DNA of 52,200 bases from an uncultured bacterium (GTDB taxonomy: Bacteria; Bacteroidota; Bacteroidia; Bacteroidales; Muribaculaceae), in contig CAJMNI010000014.1 of NCBI GenBank assembly GCA_905214735.1, positions 1 through 52,200 on the forward strand, read 5' to 3'. The translations under genes and the position numbers were made by a program. The notes below the pieces were generated by a model. That model was not told the DNA's origin. It saw only the letters and a program-made list of their open reading frames with translations, and did no database searches. The stretch's first letter is position 1; every line of letters starts with the position of its first letter. This document shows, piece by piece, positions 19,235-26,219 of the stretch.

Positions 19235-19264
19235 CCCTTGCCTTCCGAGTCCGGATGGCAAGGG
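19235..19264 (-). promoter_or_regulatory. Strong intra-operon stem-loop
   Basis: An 8-bp outer stem (CCCTTGCC / GGCAAGGG, 19235-19242 with 19257-19264) and a 4-bp inner stem (TCCG / CGGA) with a T-T mismatch enclose a tetraloop. It sits in the only sizeable gap of the operon (19190-19282), between the 792-aa gene and the barrel gene. No T-run follows on the minus strand, so an RNA-processing or mRNA-stabilising hairpin is more likely than a terminator. Confidence 0.6.
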
Positions 19265-19282
19265 ATTGGCATGATAGTGGAT

Positions 19283-21661
19283 TTATTTGATGATCAGCTT
19301 ACGGGTCGAGGTCTTGCCACGCACGATGTAGATGCCGGGGGCAATGTTCTCGGAGGCTACTCGCTGACCGGAAAGAGTGAATACTTCAGCATTTTCGAAG
19401 TCATCGTCGGCCATTATTCCCTCCACACCTGTGACGATGCCGGGGGCGTTGAGGGACATGGGCCGGGCAGAACTGCCGCATATTGGTGCGAAGCCTACGG
19501 TTTCGTTCATGTCGATATACTGACCGCTGAATTTGTCATAGAGTTTGAAGGCAACCTTATCGCCTTGTTCACCATGGACAGTGATGTACATCTTGCCATC
19601 TATGATGCGACCTGCTCCGCGGCATTCACCGTCCACGTAGGCTCCAACGCTGTAGCGTTCGCCATCGAGATATTCGTCGCTTTCGGCGATTATGGTCATG
19701 TTGTCTGCAAAACGGCTTTTGTTGTAGGAGAAGGGGCTATAGGAGGGAGCGCGCCTCGCTGCCTTTGACCTCTCAACTTTGGTGAGCTTGCTTTCGGACG
19801 GCCATGTAATTTCAAGATAATCTTCGGAGGAATTGTAAATGAGATAGCCTTCTCCGGGAACGATTGTTTCGAGAGTTCCGGCCCACTTACCTTCATAGCA
19901 TTCGGTAAAGCCGTCCTTGGAGATAATCCGGGAACCATTGGGAAGTGACGCTTTGCCTAACACTTCTGCCACATAATGACGGAAGCAATAGGGGAAGCTT
20001 TTCCACTGCCAGCCCGAACTAATATATTCTGCCTTTGCATCGGCAGCGTCTCCGGTGTAATATTGGATTTCGGGAGCGTAAAAGTCTACACTCTGGCCTT
20101 CCTTTACATTGACTTTATATGTGCTGCCACAGTTAATATATCCCAAAGAGCCAAAGAAGCCATAGTCGGGATCATTGTAAAGAAGCTCATACTGAGAGCG
20201 AATTTCATGCGCGTTGGAAAAATAGGTTTTGATCTGGTCCTCGTAAAGTTGGTCGGAATATAGCGACATCCAGTTCCATCCCTCGACAAGTTCAACGTGC
20301 TGAAGAATCTGTATCTTGAGGGTGTCAATATAGTCTTTGTCGTATGTTACTGTGATAGCCTTGTCCTTGTTGAGGGCTTGGGGTTCGAATTTCCATTCGT
20401 TAGTTCCTGCGATGCGTTCGCCAAGTATGATCATGGGGGTTTGTGAGTTGCTGCCTACCATGGGGATATCCCATGTCAACTTGCTTTCATCAAGGAGGAT
20501 ACCGGCAGGTTCAGTTTCAATCTTTATGGTGGCTTCATCGTCGAGCCCCATCACAAAACCATTGGCAATAATGGCGCTGAGTGCAGCCTGGATGTTGAGG
20601 TTGAAGCCGAAAGAATGGCTGTATTCTTTTTCCGGATTGAACGAGCCGTCAGCGTCAAAGCCTGCAGATTTGACAGTATAGGTCCATTTCACTTGAGTTG
20701 AGCCGTATTTCTTGGCCAATACCTGGAAGGCTGCAGCACCGGTATAGTATTCAACTGAAAGGATCTTCTCGGCCACATTGCTCCCCTCTTCAAAGTTAAG
20801 ATTATCGGCATTGAAGGTATCGCCGTAAAGCGCATAAGCGTTGTCGCCGACAATGACGTTGTCGGCAAGCTGCATATAAATATCCTTCTTAAGGAGTTCT
20901 GGTTGGGAGAGGGTGATGGTCAGGGGGTTCTGTAGAACCTCGAAAATGCTCTTGTCGGGAACTTTATCGATTACCTTGACTGTTACTACAGTGCCGGTGT
21001 AGCGGGGCCCACTGTAGGAGATGTTTACTTCGCAGCTACCTACAGCTATGGCCTTAAGTTCGCCTTCTGCTGTACTCTCTACAACATCCGAGTTTGCCGG
21101 ATAAAAATCGATATCGTCGGCATCTACGTTGGCATTTGCCGGATTCAACACCACAAGTGCCTTAAGATAGTCATTGATTGTTTCTCCTTTCTGAACGGTA
21201 ATTTCTTTCAGATCATCCTTGATAGTGATGCCGGTCAGGGGATTGTAGACAAACTCGATTGGTTTGGAGGGCATTCCGAATGTCTGGTCACCACCACTGA
21301 CGGTGATGGTCTGTGCCATTTCGAAACTCATTGCTCCCTGGTTTCCGATGGCAAATTTCACAGTTTTGTTTGCGTCGTCAGCTCCGACAGGGATTCGGAT
21401 TGTGTAAATCATCTTCTCTACACCGTCATTATCCGTATTAGAGGTGCCCGTGGTGAACGCACGTGTTTCTTCCCCGATAATTGCGCCGATAAAAGAGTCA
21501 TGCATGACTACCGGTTCACCATCTGAGGTTACAAGGGTTGCATAGACAACTGCGTCGTAGGGGAACGACTTTGTTGTATGCTCAGGCCATTTCGTCAGCT
21601 TTGCCTGCATCCCGAGGACGCCGAGCAATAGCATGATTGTGAGTAAGATCGTCTTTCTCAT
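19283..21661 (-). CDS. Secreted surface protein with T9SS-like C-terminal motif (792 aa)
   Basis: A signal peptide (MRKTILLTIMLLLGVLGMQA) is followed by several beta domains. Residues about 35-140 form a module with VVYATLVTSDG and FIGAIIGEETRAF; residues 170-240 look like a BIG2-type Ig domain. Later come two GWNWMSL / GWQWKSF segments often seen in Bacteroidetes surface proteins, and a second copy of the first module at about 651-739 (VGAYVDGECRGAG). The C-terminal 30 residues (VFTLSGQRV, then APGIYIVRG and KLIIK) resemble a type A T9SS sorting tail. No T9SS gene is visible here, so secretion by that route is unproven. Its ATG overlaps the DUF1573 stop. It is likely displayed on the surface together with the 227-aa lipoprotein that shares its module. 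Confidence 0.75.
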   Translation of the reverse strand: MRKTILLTIMLLLGVLGMQAKLTKWPEHTTKSFPYDAVVYATLVTSDGEPVVMHDSFIGAIIGEETRAFTTGTSNTDNDGVEKMIYTIRIPVGADDANKTVKFAIGNQGAMSFEMAQTITVSGGDQTFGMPSKPIEFVYNPLTGITIKDDLKEITVQKGETINDYLKALVVLNPANANVDADDIDFYPANSDVVESTAEGELKAIAVGSCEVNISYSGPRYTGTVVTVKVIDKVPDKSIFEVLQNPLTITLSQPELLKKDIYMQLADNVIVGDNAYALYGDTFNADNLNFEEGSNVAEKILSVEYYTGAAAFQVLAKKYGSTQVKWTYTVKSAGFDADGSFNPEKEYSHSFGFNLNIQAALSAIIANGFVMGLDDEATIKIETEPAGILLDESKLTWDIPMVGSNSQTPMIILGERIAGTNEWKFEPQALNKDKAITVTYDKDYIDTLKIQILQHVELVEGWNWMSLYSDQLYEDQIKTYFSNAHEIRSQYELLYNDPDYGFFGSLGYINCGSTYKVNVKEGQSVDFYAPEIQYYTGDAADAKAEYISSGWQWKSFPYCFRHYVAEVLGKASLPNGSRIISKDGFTECYEGKWAGTLETIVPGEGYLIYNSSEDYLEITWPSESKLTKVERSKAARRAPSYSPFSYNKSRFADNMTIIAESDEYLDGERYSVGAYVDGECRGAGRIIDGKMYITVHGEQGDKVAFKLYDKFSGQYIDMNETVGFAPICGSSARPMSLNAPGIVTGVEGIMADDDFENAEVFTLSGQRVASENIAPGIYIVRGKTSTRKLIIK

Positions 21662-22092
21662 TGGTTGAGGTTTAGATTATTAATGTTTATAGTTGAATCG
21701 TTTGGTTCTATCACACCTTTTATAAATAAGGTGTTGTGGCGCGACGGGCTACTCAGCAACACGGTAACCCGTTGTTTGAAAGTTCCGGAGCGCCCTGTCG
21801 GATTGAATTTCACGACAACTGAGGCTGTGTCTCCCGGTGCTATCTCCTTCTTTGAATAGGAGGCGTTGGTGCAACCGCACTTCCCTGTGGCACCGAGAAC
21901 CACAAACGGCTCTTTGCCCGTATTGCGGAAAGTGAACCTATGGCAGACATCGCCGTCAGCTTCTTTGATCATGCCAAAGTCAAATACCGTACCTCCCGGC
22001 CATGTGATTTCTGATTGGGCATAACTGTTTGGGCAGCCGAGTATCAGGGTTGTCGCAAGCAGGAGTGCTATTTTCAGTTCACGGAGTATCAT
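21658..22092 (-). CDS. DUF1573 family exported protein (144 aa), first gene of the operon
   Basis: The start at ATG 22092 gives MILRELKIALLLATT, a signal peptide ending at SYAQ. The mature part is one DUF1573 (ASPM/SPD-2/Hydin-like Ig) domain: FDFGMIKEADGDVCHRFTFR, then GATGKCGCT, APGDTASVVVKFNPTGRSG and a closing strand. The CGC pair is usual for the family. The tail STININNLNLNQ is low in complexity. DUF1573 domains are small beta-sandwiches, frequent in Bacteroidetes, of unclear role. Longer in-frame starts up to 22170 exist, but a promoter at 22144-22151 makes them unlikely. It overlaps the next gene by ATGA. Confidence 0.8.
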   Translation of the reverse strand: MILRELKIALLLATTLILGCPNSYAQSEITWPGGTVFDFGMIKEADGDVCHRFTFRNTGKEPFVVLGATGKCGCTNASYSKKEIAPGDTASVVVKFNPTGRSGTFKQRVTVLLSSPSRHNTLFIKGVIEPNDSTININNLNLNQ

Positions 22093-22102
22093 TGCATGAT
22101 GT
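22087..22102 (-). promoter_or_regulatory. 16-nt start-codon element, first copy
   Basis: Identical over 16 of 16 bases to 19184-19199, with the start codon in the same register. See that entry. Confidence 0.5.
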
Positions 22103-22143
22103 GTGATGATTGCGTTAGAAAGAGATAGTATCTCTTCAAGATG

Positions 22144-22151
22144 CAAAAGTA
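22144..22151 (-). promoter_or_regulatory. -7 box of the operon promoter
   Basis: TACTTTTG on the minus strand matches the Bacteroidetes TAnnTTTG -7 consensus. Transcription would begin near 22138, 46 nt before the ATG at 22092. No clear TTTG lies at -33, so the promoter may be weak or activator-dependent, which would suit the AraC-type regulator directly upstream. Confidence 0.45.
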
Positions 22152-22305
22152 GGCCCGCATTGCCCAACATCGCATGTAAAAGTCTGCCAATCTCATGTAA
22201 TAATCAGACAAAGTGAGTATTGGCCGTCATTTTAAAATGGCAAAAGTAGATTGGAGGCTATCCTTTCGACGTGTAAAAAGGCGACAAAACCATGACGAAA
22301 TCAGA

Positions 22306-22339
22306 CAAAAAATATCCCTCCGGTCTGAGACTGAAGGGA
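22306..22339 (-). terminator. Terminator after the TPR-AraC regulator gene
   Basis: On the minus strand an 11-position stem (TCCCTTCAGTC / GACCGGAGGGA, one mismatch and one G-T pair) with a 3-nt loop is followed by TATTTTTTGT. It lies 26 nt after the regulator's stop and separates its transcript from the surface operon. Confidence 0.8.
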
Positions 22340-22364
22340 TTGGATAAAATCTTTATGATTGAGG

Positions 22365-24092
22365 TTATTGCTTGGCCTGTTCTCGGTAGGATGTCGGCGA
22401 ACATCCATAGACCCGCTTGAAAGCATGGGAGAATCCGCTGGCTTCCTCAAAGCCACAAAGATTGGCTATCTCTCCGATGGTCTTATTGGGATTCTCCAAG
22501 AGCAGCTTGGCACAGCGTTCCATCTGGATGGCGGAAATGAACATCTTGGGCGATTGCTGGGTTACCTCTTTAAGGCGTCGCCTGAAAGTCCTTTCGGTCA
22601 TATTCATCATGGAGGCAATCTTTGCAACGCCATAATCTTTGTTGTCAAGGGCCGTATCGACCACTTCGAACAACTGCGCGAGAAATGCCCGACCTTCGTC
22701 ATCATCTATTTCAGAAGCTTTTTCCTCACAGGAGTTGTCCGGCCGGCTATCGGCAAGATTTTTCTCTGCCTCATCACATTTTCGCTCGAGTTCCCCCACT
22801 TTTTTTATGTATCCGAGTACCCGACGACGATGGCGCAAATATCTTGCACGTATAACGAAGGCGGCGATGGATGCAATGACTATAAATATGATTATCCCTA
22901 TAATTATATCACGCATCCTCGCTTTATTGGTCTGTCGTATCTCATCTTGCAACATGTCCCGCCCGAATTCGGCATAATATCTGGCCAAAGCTTCGGCAGA
23001 TGCTTGATGATACAATGAGTCCTTTAATGCGTTGTAATGATTGAGCGCGATTTTGGCCGAATCGGGGCTCAAAGACCAGTAGCTTTCGTACAATCCTTTG
23101 TGCGAGCACACATCATTATATAGATCGCCCATCTTGGAAAAAATACCGGAAGCCTCCTTGAAGCAGTCTATGGCCTCACGAGTCCTATTTTGCTCGATAT
23201 AAACAAATCCCAATTGGTTGAGATCAATTCCGACGGAATGAATATTGCCCACTTCTTTCAGCATGGCAATTGCACGCAGATAGGCAGCTTCGGCTTCATC
23301 ATATCGTTGAAGTCCGGCCAAAGCCGATGCCATCTGAGAAAGACGCATCGCCATTTTGGGCTTGCGTCCGTTGATTGAATCAAGCTCATACGCATCACGA
23401 GCATAGTCAAGCGACTTTTTGTTTTTACCGAGTTTGTGATATACCTCCGAAGCCATTCCCAAAAGTATGGCTTTGCGAGATGTATTATTGGCCTTGTCGG
23501 CATATTCAAGTCCTTGAAGAATAAACTTCTCGGCCTCCTTGACTTGATTAGCAGCCATATATGTACCCGCAAGAGTGTTCAGCCCTGAAGAAATTCTATC
23601 AGGGTCTCCGAGCTTCATATCGATGTCAACGCACTGCTTGGCATAAGACGCAGCGGGAGCAAACTCGCCAAGCCTTACATGGATAACACTCAGCAAATTC
23701 AGGCAATCGGACCTGCCCATATTGGGATATTTGAACAATGGGAGAGCCTTCAAGGCATACTTCTTAGCCGTGGGATAATCCTGCACATCATAGTACCATT
23801 CAGCCACCCAAAACCATAATTGTTGCCGCAGAGAATCTTTAGGAGTATTCTCGGCAAACACAATCTTCGAATCGGTTATTTCCTCCTTGTTTAGGAAATC
23901 AAATATCTTATTGGCATCATCTACACGACAACCCTTGGTTTCATATATTTCTATAAGCTTGTCTATATTCTGTGGCATGGCCTGCGCATAGTCCATACCC
24001 ACATAAATGGCAACCACAATCATAAGCCACTTTATAGAGAAAGACTCCAAAAAACGGCCAAGATGCTTGTGGTTAAATCTTCCATGTTCCAT
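22365..24092 (-). CDS. Membrane-spanning TPR sensor with C-terminal AraC-type HTH (575 aa)
   Basis: An N-terminal signal/anchor (WLMIVVAIYVGMDYAQAM, about 19-36) is followed by a tetratricopeptide array (about 60-340, helices such as AKKYALKAL and DEAEAAYLRAIAML). A transmembrane helix IIIGIIIFIVIASIAAFVI lies near 390. A basic coiled segment and an acidic linker lead to an AraC/XylS HTH domain (about 475-572; ERTFRRRLKEVTQQSPKMF, then EIANLCGFEEASGFSHAFKR). The TPRs would sit in the periplasm and the HTH in the cytoplasm. Such proteins are one-component regulators in Bacteroidetes. It is on the same strand and immediately upstream of the surface operon, separated by a terminator and a promoter, and is its likely activator. 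Confidence 0.85.
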   Translation of the reverse strand: MEHGRFNHKHLGRFLESFSIKWLMIVVAIYVGMDYAQAMPQNIDKLIEIYETKGCRVDDANKIFDFLNKEEITDSKIVFAENTPKDSLRQQLWFWVAEWYYDVQDYPTAKKYALKALPLFKYPNMGRSDCLNLLSVIHVRLGEFAPAASYAKQCVDIDMKLGDPDRISSGLNTLAGTYMAANQVKEAEKFILQGLEYADKANNTSRKAILLGMASEVYHKLGKNKKSLDYARDAYELDSINGRKPKMAMRLSQMASALAGLQRYDEAEAAYLRAIAMLKEVGNIHSVGIDLNQLGFVYIEQNRTREAIDCFKEASGIFSKMGDLYNDVCSHKGLYESYWSLSPDSAKIALNHYNALKDSLYHQASAEALARYYAEFGRDMLQDEIRQTNKARMRDIIIGIIIFIVIASIAAFVIRARYLRHRRRVLGYIKKVGELERKCDEAEKNLADSRPDNSCEEKASEIDDDEGRAFLAQLFEVVDTALDNKDYGVAKIASMMNMTERTFRRRLKEVTQQSPKMFISAIQMERCAKLLLENPNKTIGEIANLCGFEEASGFSHAFKRVYGCSPTSYREQAKQ

Positions 24093-24111
24093 AACTCGGA
24101 GTTGTTTATTG

Positions 24112-24119
24112 CAAATTTA
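24112..24119 (-). promoter_or_regulatory. -7 box for the TPR-AraC regulator
   Basis: TAAATTTG on the minus strand matches TAnnTTTG and lies 20 nt before the ATG at 24092. No clean TTTG is found about 19 nt upstream, where IS110-derived sequence begins. The IS remnant may have replaced the original -33 region. Confidence 0.45.
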
Positions 24120-24505
24120 GATAAAAATCGTGAGATTTTTACACCGGCAGAATAAAAATCAAGGCTGGCGCCTTGATTCCCGTCCCCTCCTACGTGCTCT
24201 AAGTCACAATTTTACTATATTTGGAGAAAACAAAATATTACAATATGAACAGGAATCGAACAGTCGCCGGCTTTGATGTCCACAAAGATAGCATTTATCT
24301 TTGTATTATGGGGCATGTCGAGGCCATTATCTTTGAAAAGACCTATGGAGTTCTGACTCCGGACCTCCGTCAGATGTGCAGTGATATGGTAGCACGAGGA
24401 GTTACCGAAGCAGCGATGGAAAGTACCGCAGTATATTGGGTTCCGGTATGGAACGAGTTTTGCGATTCAATGGAACTCAAGCTGGTCAACCCTTACTTTA
24501 GTCAA
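24113..24505 (+). mobile_element. IS110-family element, truncated 5' part
   Basis: From about 24113 to 24505 the sequence parallels the left end and first about 85 codons of the complete IS110 element at 50808-52150 (minus strand). The non-coding leader shares GTGAGATTT, ACACCGGCAGAATAAAA, CCTCCT and GTCACAATTTTA blocks with it. The rest of the transposase and the right end are absent. It ends shortly before the HipBST locus. Confidence 0.85.
24120..24244 (+). ncRNA. Relic of an IS110 bridge-RNA region
   Basis: In IS110-group elements the non-coding left end upstream of the recombinase encodes the bridge RNA (established for IS621). This leader is conserved with the full copy except in one block, where it forms an 8-bp hairpin (ATCAAGGC / GCCTTGAT, 24158-24165 with 24170-24177) that the full copy replaces with a different sequence. 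That is the pattern expected of a variable guide loop in a conserved scaffold. It is probably non-functional here because the element is truncated. Confidence 0.35.
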
Positions 24506-24553
24506 GTTTCGGATTTAGATTTCAGGCCGCTTGAGCGAAAAGCCCATGTCTGA
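24245..24553 (+). pseudogene. IS110 transposase, truncated
   Basis: From ATG 24245, about 86 residues (NRTVAGFDVHKDSIYLCIMG through ELKLVNPYF) are nearly identical to the complete IS110 transposase in this window. The DEDD-type N-terminal motif (DVH and ESTAVYWVP) is present. After NPYF the frame runs into unrelated sequence (SQVSDLDFRPLERKAHV) and stops at 24553. The catalytic serine domain is missing, so the gene is inactive. Confidence 0.85.
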
Positions 24554-24576
24554 CAAAAGAACCTAAAGTATGATAT

Positions 24577-24586
24577 ATTGTACAAT
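24577..24586. promoter_or_regulatory. Candidate HipB operator
   Basis: ATTGTACAAT is a perfect 10-bp palindrome 4 nt upstream of the -33 box of the hipBST promoter. HipB proteins bind palindromes in their own promoter, so this is the obvious candidate site. No second copy was noticed. Confidence 0.4.
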
Positions 24587-24589
24587 CGG

Positions 24590-24621
24590 TTTGGAAATGT
24601 CGATTTTTTACTATATTTTTG
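24590..24621 (+). promoter_or_regulatory. hipBST promoter
   Basis: A -33 TTTG (24590-24593), a 20-nt spacer and a -7 TATTTTTG (24614-24621) match the Bacteroidetes sigma-ABfr consensus. The start of transcription would be about 24628, 18 nt before the chosen hipB ATG. Confidence 0.7.
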
Positions 24622-24645
24622 CACAAAAGTTTATTATTTCAGACT

Positions 24646-24873
24646 ATGCAGTTTAACATGGAGTTTAAGGATATGGAGCTTAAGGATATTATGAAGCAAA
24701 GGCGGGCGAAGCTTGAGATCACGCAGCAGGATCTTGCCGAATTGGCGCAAGTTGGGCTTGCCACGGTCAAGGATATCGAGCGAGGAAAGGGCAATCCCTC
24801 TATAAGCACAGTAAAGAAAATACTTGAAGTGCTTGGCATGAAGATTGATTATCGGTTAAGAATTGAGATTTGA
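24646..24873 (+). CDS. hipB: HipB-like HTH (XRE) antitoxin/autorepressor
   Basis: A 75-residue XRE-type protein. Residues about 15-65 hold a classic HTH: LKDIMKQRRAKLEITQQDLA, then VGLATVKDIERGKGNPSIST and VKKILEVLGM. The start at 24646 lies just after the predicted transcription start. ATGs at 24658 and 24673 are also possible, while an in-frame TTG at 24619 would lie before it. The stop is followed after 1 nt by hipS. In HipBST systems HipB binds DNA and the toxin complex, and HipS supplies the main neutralising activity. Confidence 0.85.
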   Translation: MQFNMEFKDMELKDIMKQRRAKLEITQQDLAELAQVGLATVKDIERGKGNPSISTVKKILEVLGMKIDYRLRIEI

Positions 24874-24874
24874 C

Positions 24875-25204
24875 ATGAGGCAGGTAGCAGTATATTTCAA
24901 TGATGTGGAGGCAGGCATTCTGACGGAGGAGCATCCGGGATACGGTTACACGTTTAAGTATAATGAAAAATATCTTAACTCATCATTTCCTCGTGTTTCC
25001 GTAAATTTGCCCAAACGGTCAGAACCGTATGAGGCGCAACATCTTTTCCCTTTCTTTGCCAACATGCTCCCGGAAGGAGCCAACCGTCGTATAATTTGCC
25101 GGTCGCTCAGAATTGATGAAGAGGATCTGTTCGGTCTGCTTGTGGCCATGGCCGATCAAGACTTCATCGGAGCCGTAAACGTAAGAAGTATCAAGAATGA
25201 TTGA
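24875..25204 (+). CDS. hipS: HipS-like antitoxin (HipA N-terminal subdomain as a separate protein)
   Basis: A 109-residue protein equal to the N-terminal couple_hipA domain of HipA: MRQVAVYFNDVEAGILTEE, then YLNSSFPRVSVNLPKRSEPY, FPFFANMLPEGANRR and LFGLLVAMADQDFIGAV. In classical HipA this domain is fused to the kinase; here it is free-standing. In E. coli O127 HipBST it is the actual antitoxin, which blocks the kinase HipT. ATG 24875 is chosen because an earlier TTG (24863) would overlap hipB. It overlaps hipT by 8 nt. Confidence 0.85.
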   Translation: MRQVAVYFNDVEAGILTEEHPGYGYTFKYNEKYLNSSFPRVSVNLPKRSEPYEAQHLFPFFANMLPEGANRRIICRSLRIDEEDLFGLLVAMADQDFIGAVNVRSIKND

Positions 25205-26201
25205 AATAAGAAATTGTCCCTCTTCTCTCAATGAGGGTTTTACAACCTACTGTCCGGAAGCCGCAAAATCACTTTTTGACGGCCTGACAGTTAGTCCGAT
25301 CCTTGACTTTGATATTGACGAGTTTAGGAGCGTTGGTGAGATTGCGGAGGCAATCCACCGAATTTCTGTGTCGGGAGTTCAGGAGAAGTTTCCGGCTATT
25401 ATTGAAGACGGCAAGATCCGGATTGCGCGAAGTGATGAACGTTCCACTCATATTCTGAAGCCGGCTCCGTGGGACAAATCTCTGCGTGACCGCAAATTTA
25501 TTCCTGTCAATGAGCATCTTACCATGCAGATAGCCTCGCAAGTCTACGGGATCAATACAGCGGCCAACGGTTTATGCTTCACTCCGGCCGGTCAACCTGT
25601 ATTTATTACACGCCGTTTTGATATAATGCCCGACGGTAAAAAACTTCCGATGGAGGATTTCGCCTCTCTAATAGGCAAAAATGAGCAAACTTCAGGCTTG
25701 CAATTTAAATATAACGGTAGCTACGAGGATATAGCCAAAGCATTAAAACTGAATGTCGCGGCATGGATAATTAATTTGGAACATTTTTATAAGCTGGTAA
25801 TATTCAATTATATCTATGCCAACGGGGATGCCCATCTTAAAAATTTTTCACTTATAGCCGATGGCGCAGACTATCGTCTTGCACCGGCCTACGATCTGCT
25901 CAACACCTGCTTGCATGTAGACGGAGATGACTTTGGCCTTGATGGCGGTCTTGCGCCGGGTGTTGTGAAGAGCGATGTAATGGATCGAACCGGTCATCCT
26001 GGTCGCCTTGATTTTGAAAGATTCGGTGTCAGGATCGGTTTGATAAGAAACCGAATGGACAAAATTCTTGATGAATTCATGAGCCTTCCGCAAAAGGCGG
26101 AAAGTATGATTGGCCGGAGCTACCTGCCTGATAAGATGAAGCGTAGTTGTCTGCGCATCGTAAACGAACGAATCAGCCGTTTCATAAGAGAATCGGAATA
26201 A
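25197..26201 (+). CDS. hipT: HipT-like Ser/Thr kinase toxin (HipA C-terminal family)
   Basis: A 334-residue kinase, close to the roughly 335 residues I recall for E. coli HipT. The Gly-rich loop region reads RISVSGVQEKF with Ser57-Val58-Ser59, matching the two autophosphorylated serines (57 and 59, SIS) described for HipT. ILKP carries the ATP-binding lysine. The catalytic loop NGDAHLKNFSL begins at residue 209 (Asp211), and YDLLNT places the metal-binding Asp at 233. E. coli HipT phosphorylates tryptophanyl-tRNA synthetase; the target here is unknown. All key residues are intact, so the toxin is probably active. The gene is the third of the hipB-hipS-hipT operon. Confidence 0.88.
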   Translation: MIEIRNCPSSLNEGFTTYCPEAAKSLFDGLTVSPILDFDIDEFRSVGEIAEAIHRISVSGVQEKFPAIIEDGKIRIARSDERSTHILKPAPWDKSLRDRKFIPVNEHLTMQIASQVYGINTAANGLCFTPAGQPVFITRRFDIMPDGKKLPMEDFASLIGKNEQTSGLQFKYNGSYEDIAKALKLNVAAWIINLEHFYKLVIFNYIYANGDAHLKNFSLIADGADYRLAPAYDLLNTCLHVDGDDFGLDGGLAPGVVKSDVMDRTGHPGRLDFERFGVRIGLIRNRMDKILDEFMSLPQKAESMIGRSYLPDKMKRSCLRIVNERISRFIRESE

Positions 26202-26219
26202 AGCCCATATAGAAGATTA

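Noticed and set aside
19283..19400. Proof of a type 9 secretion system from the T9SS-like tail
   Set aside because: The tail motif is common in gut Bacteroidales proteins, and no T9SS component gene is seen in the window.
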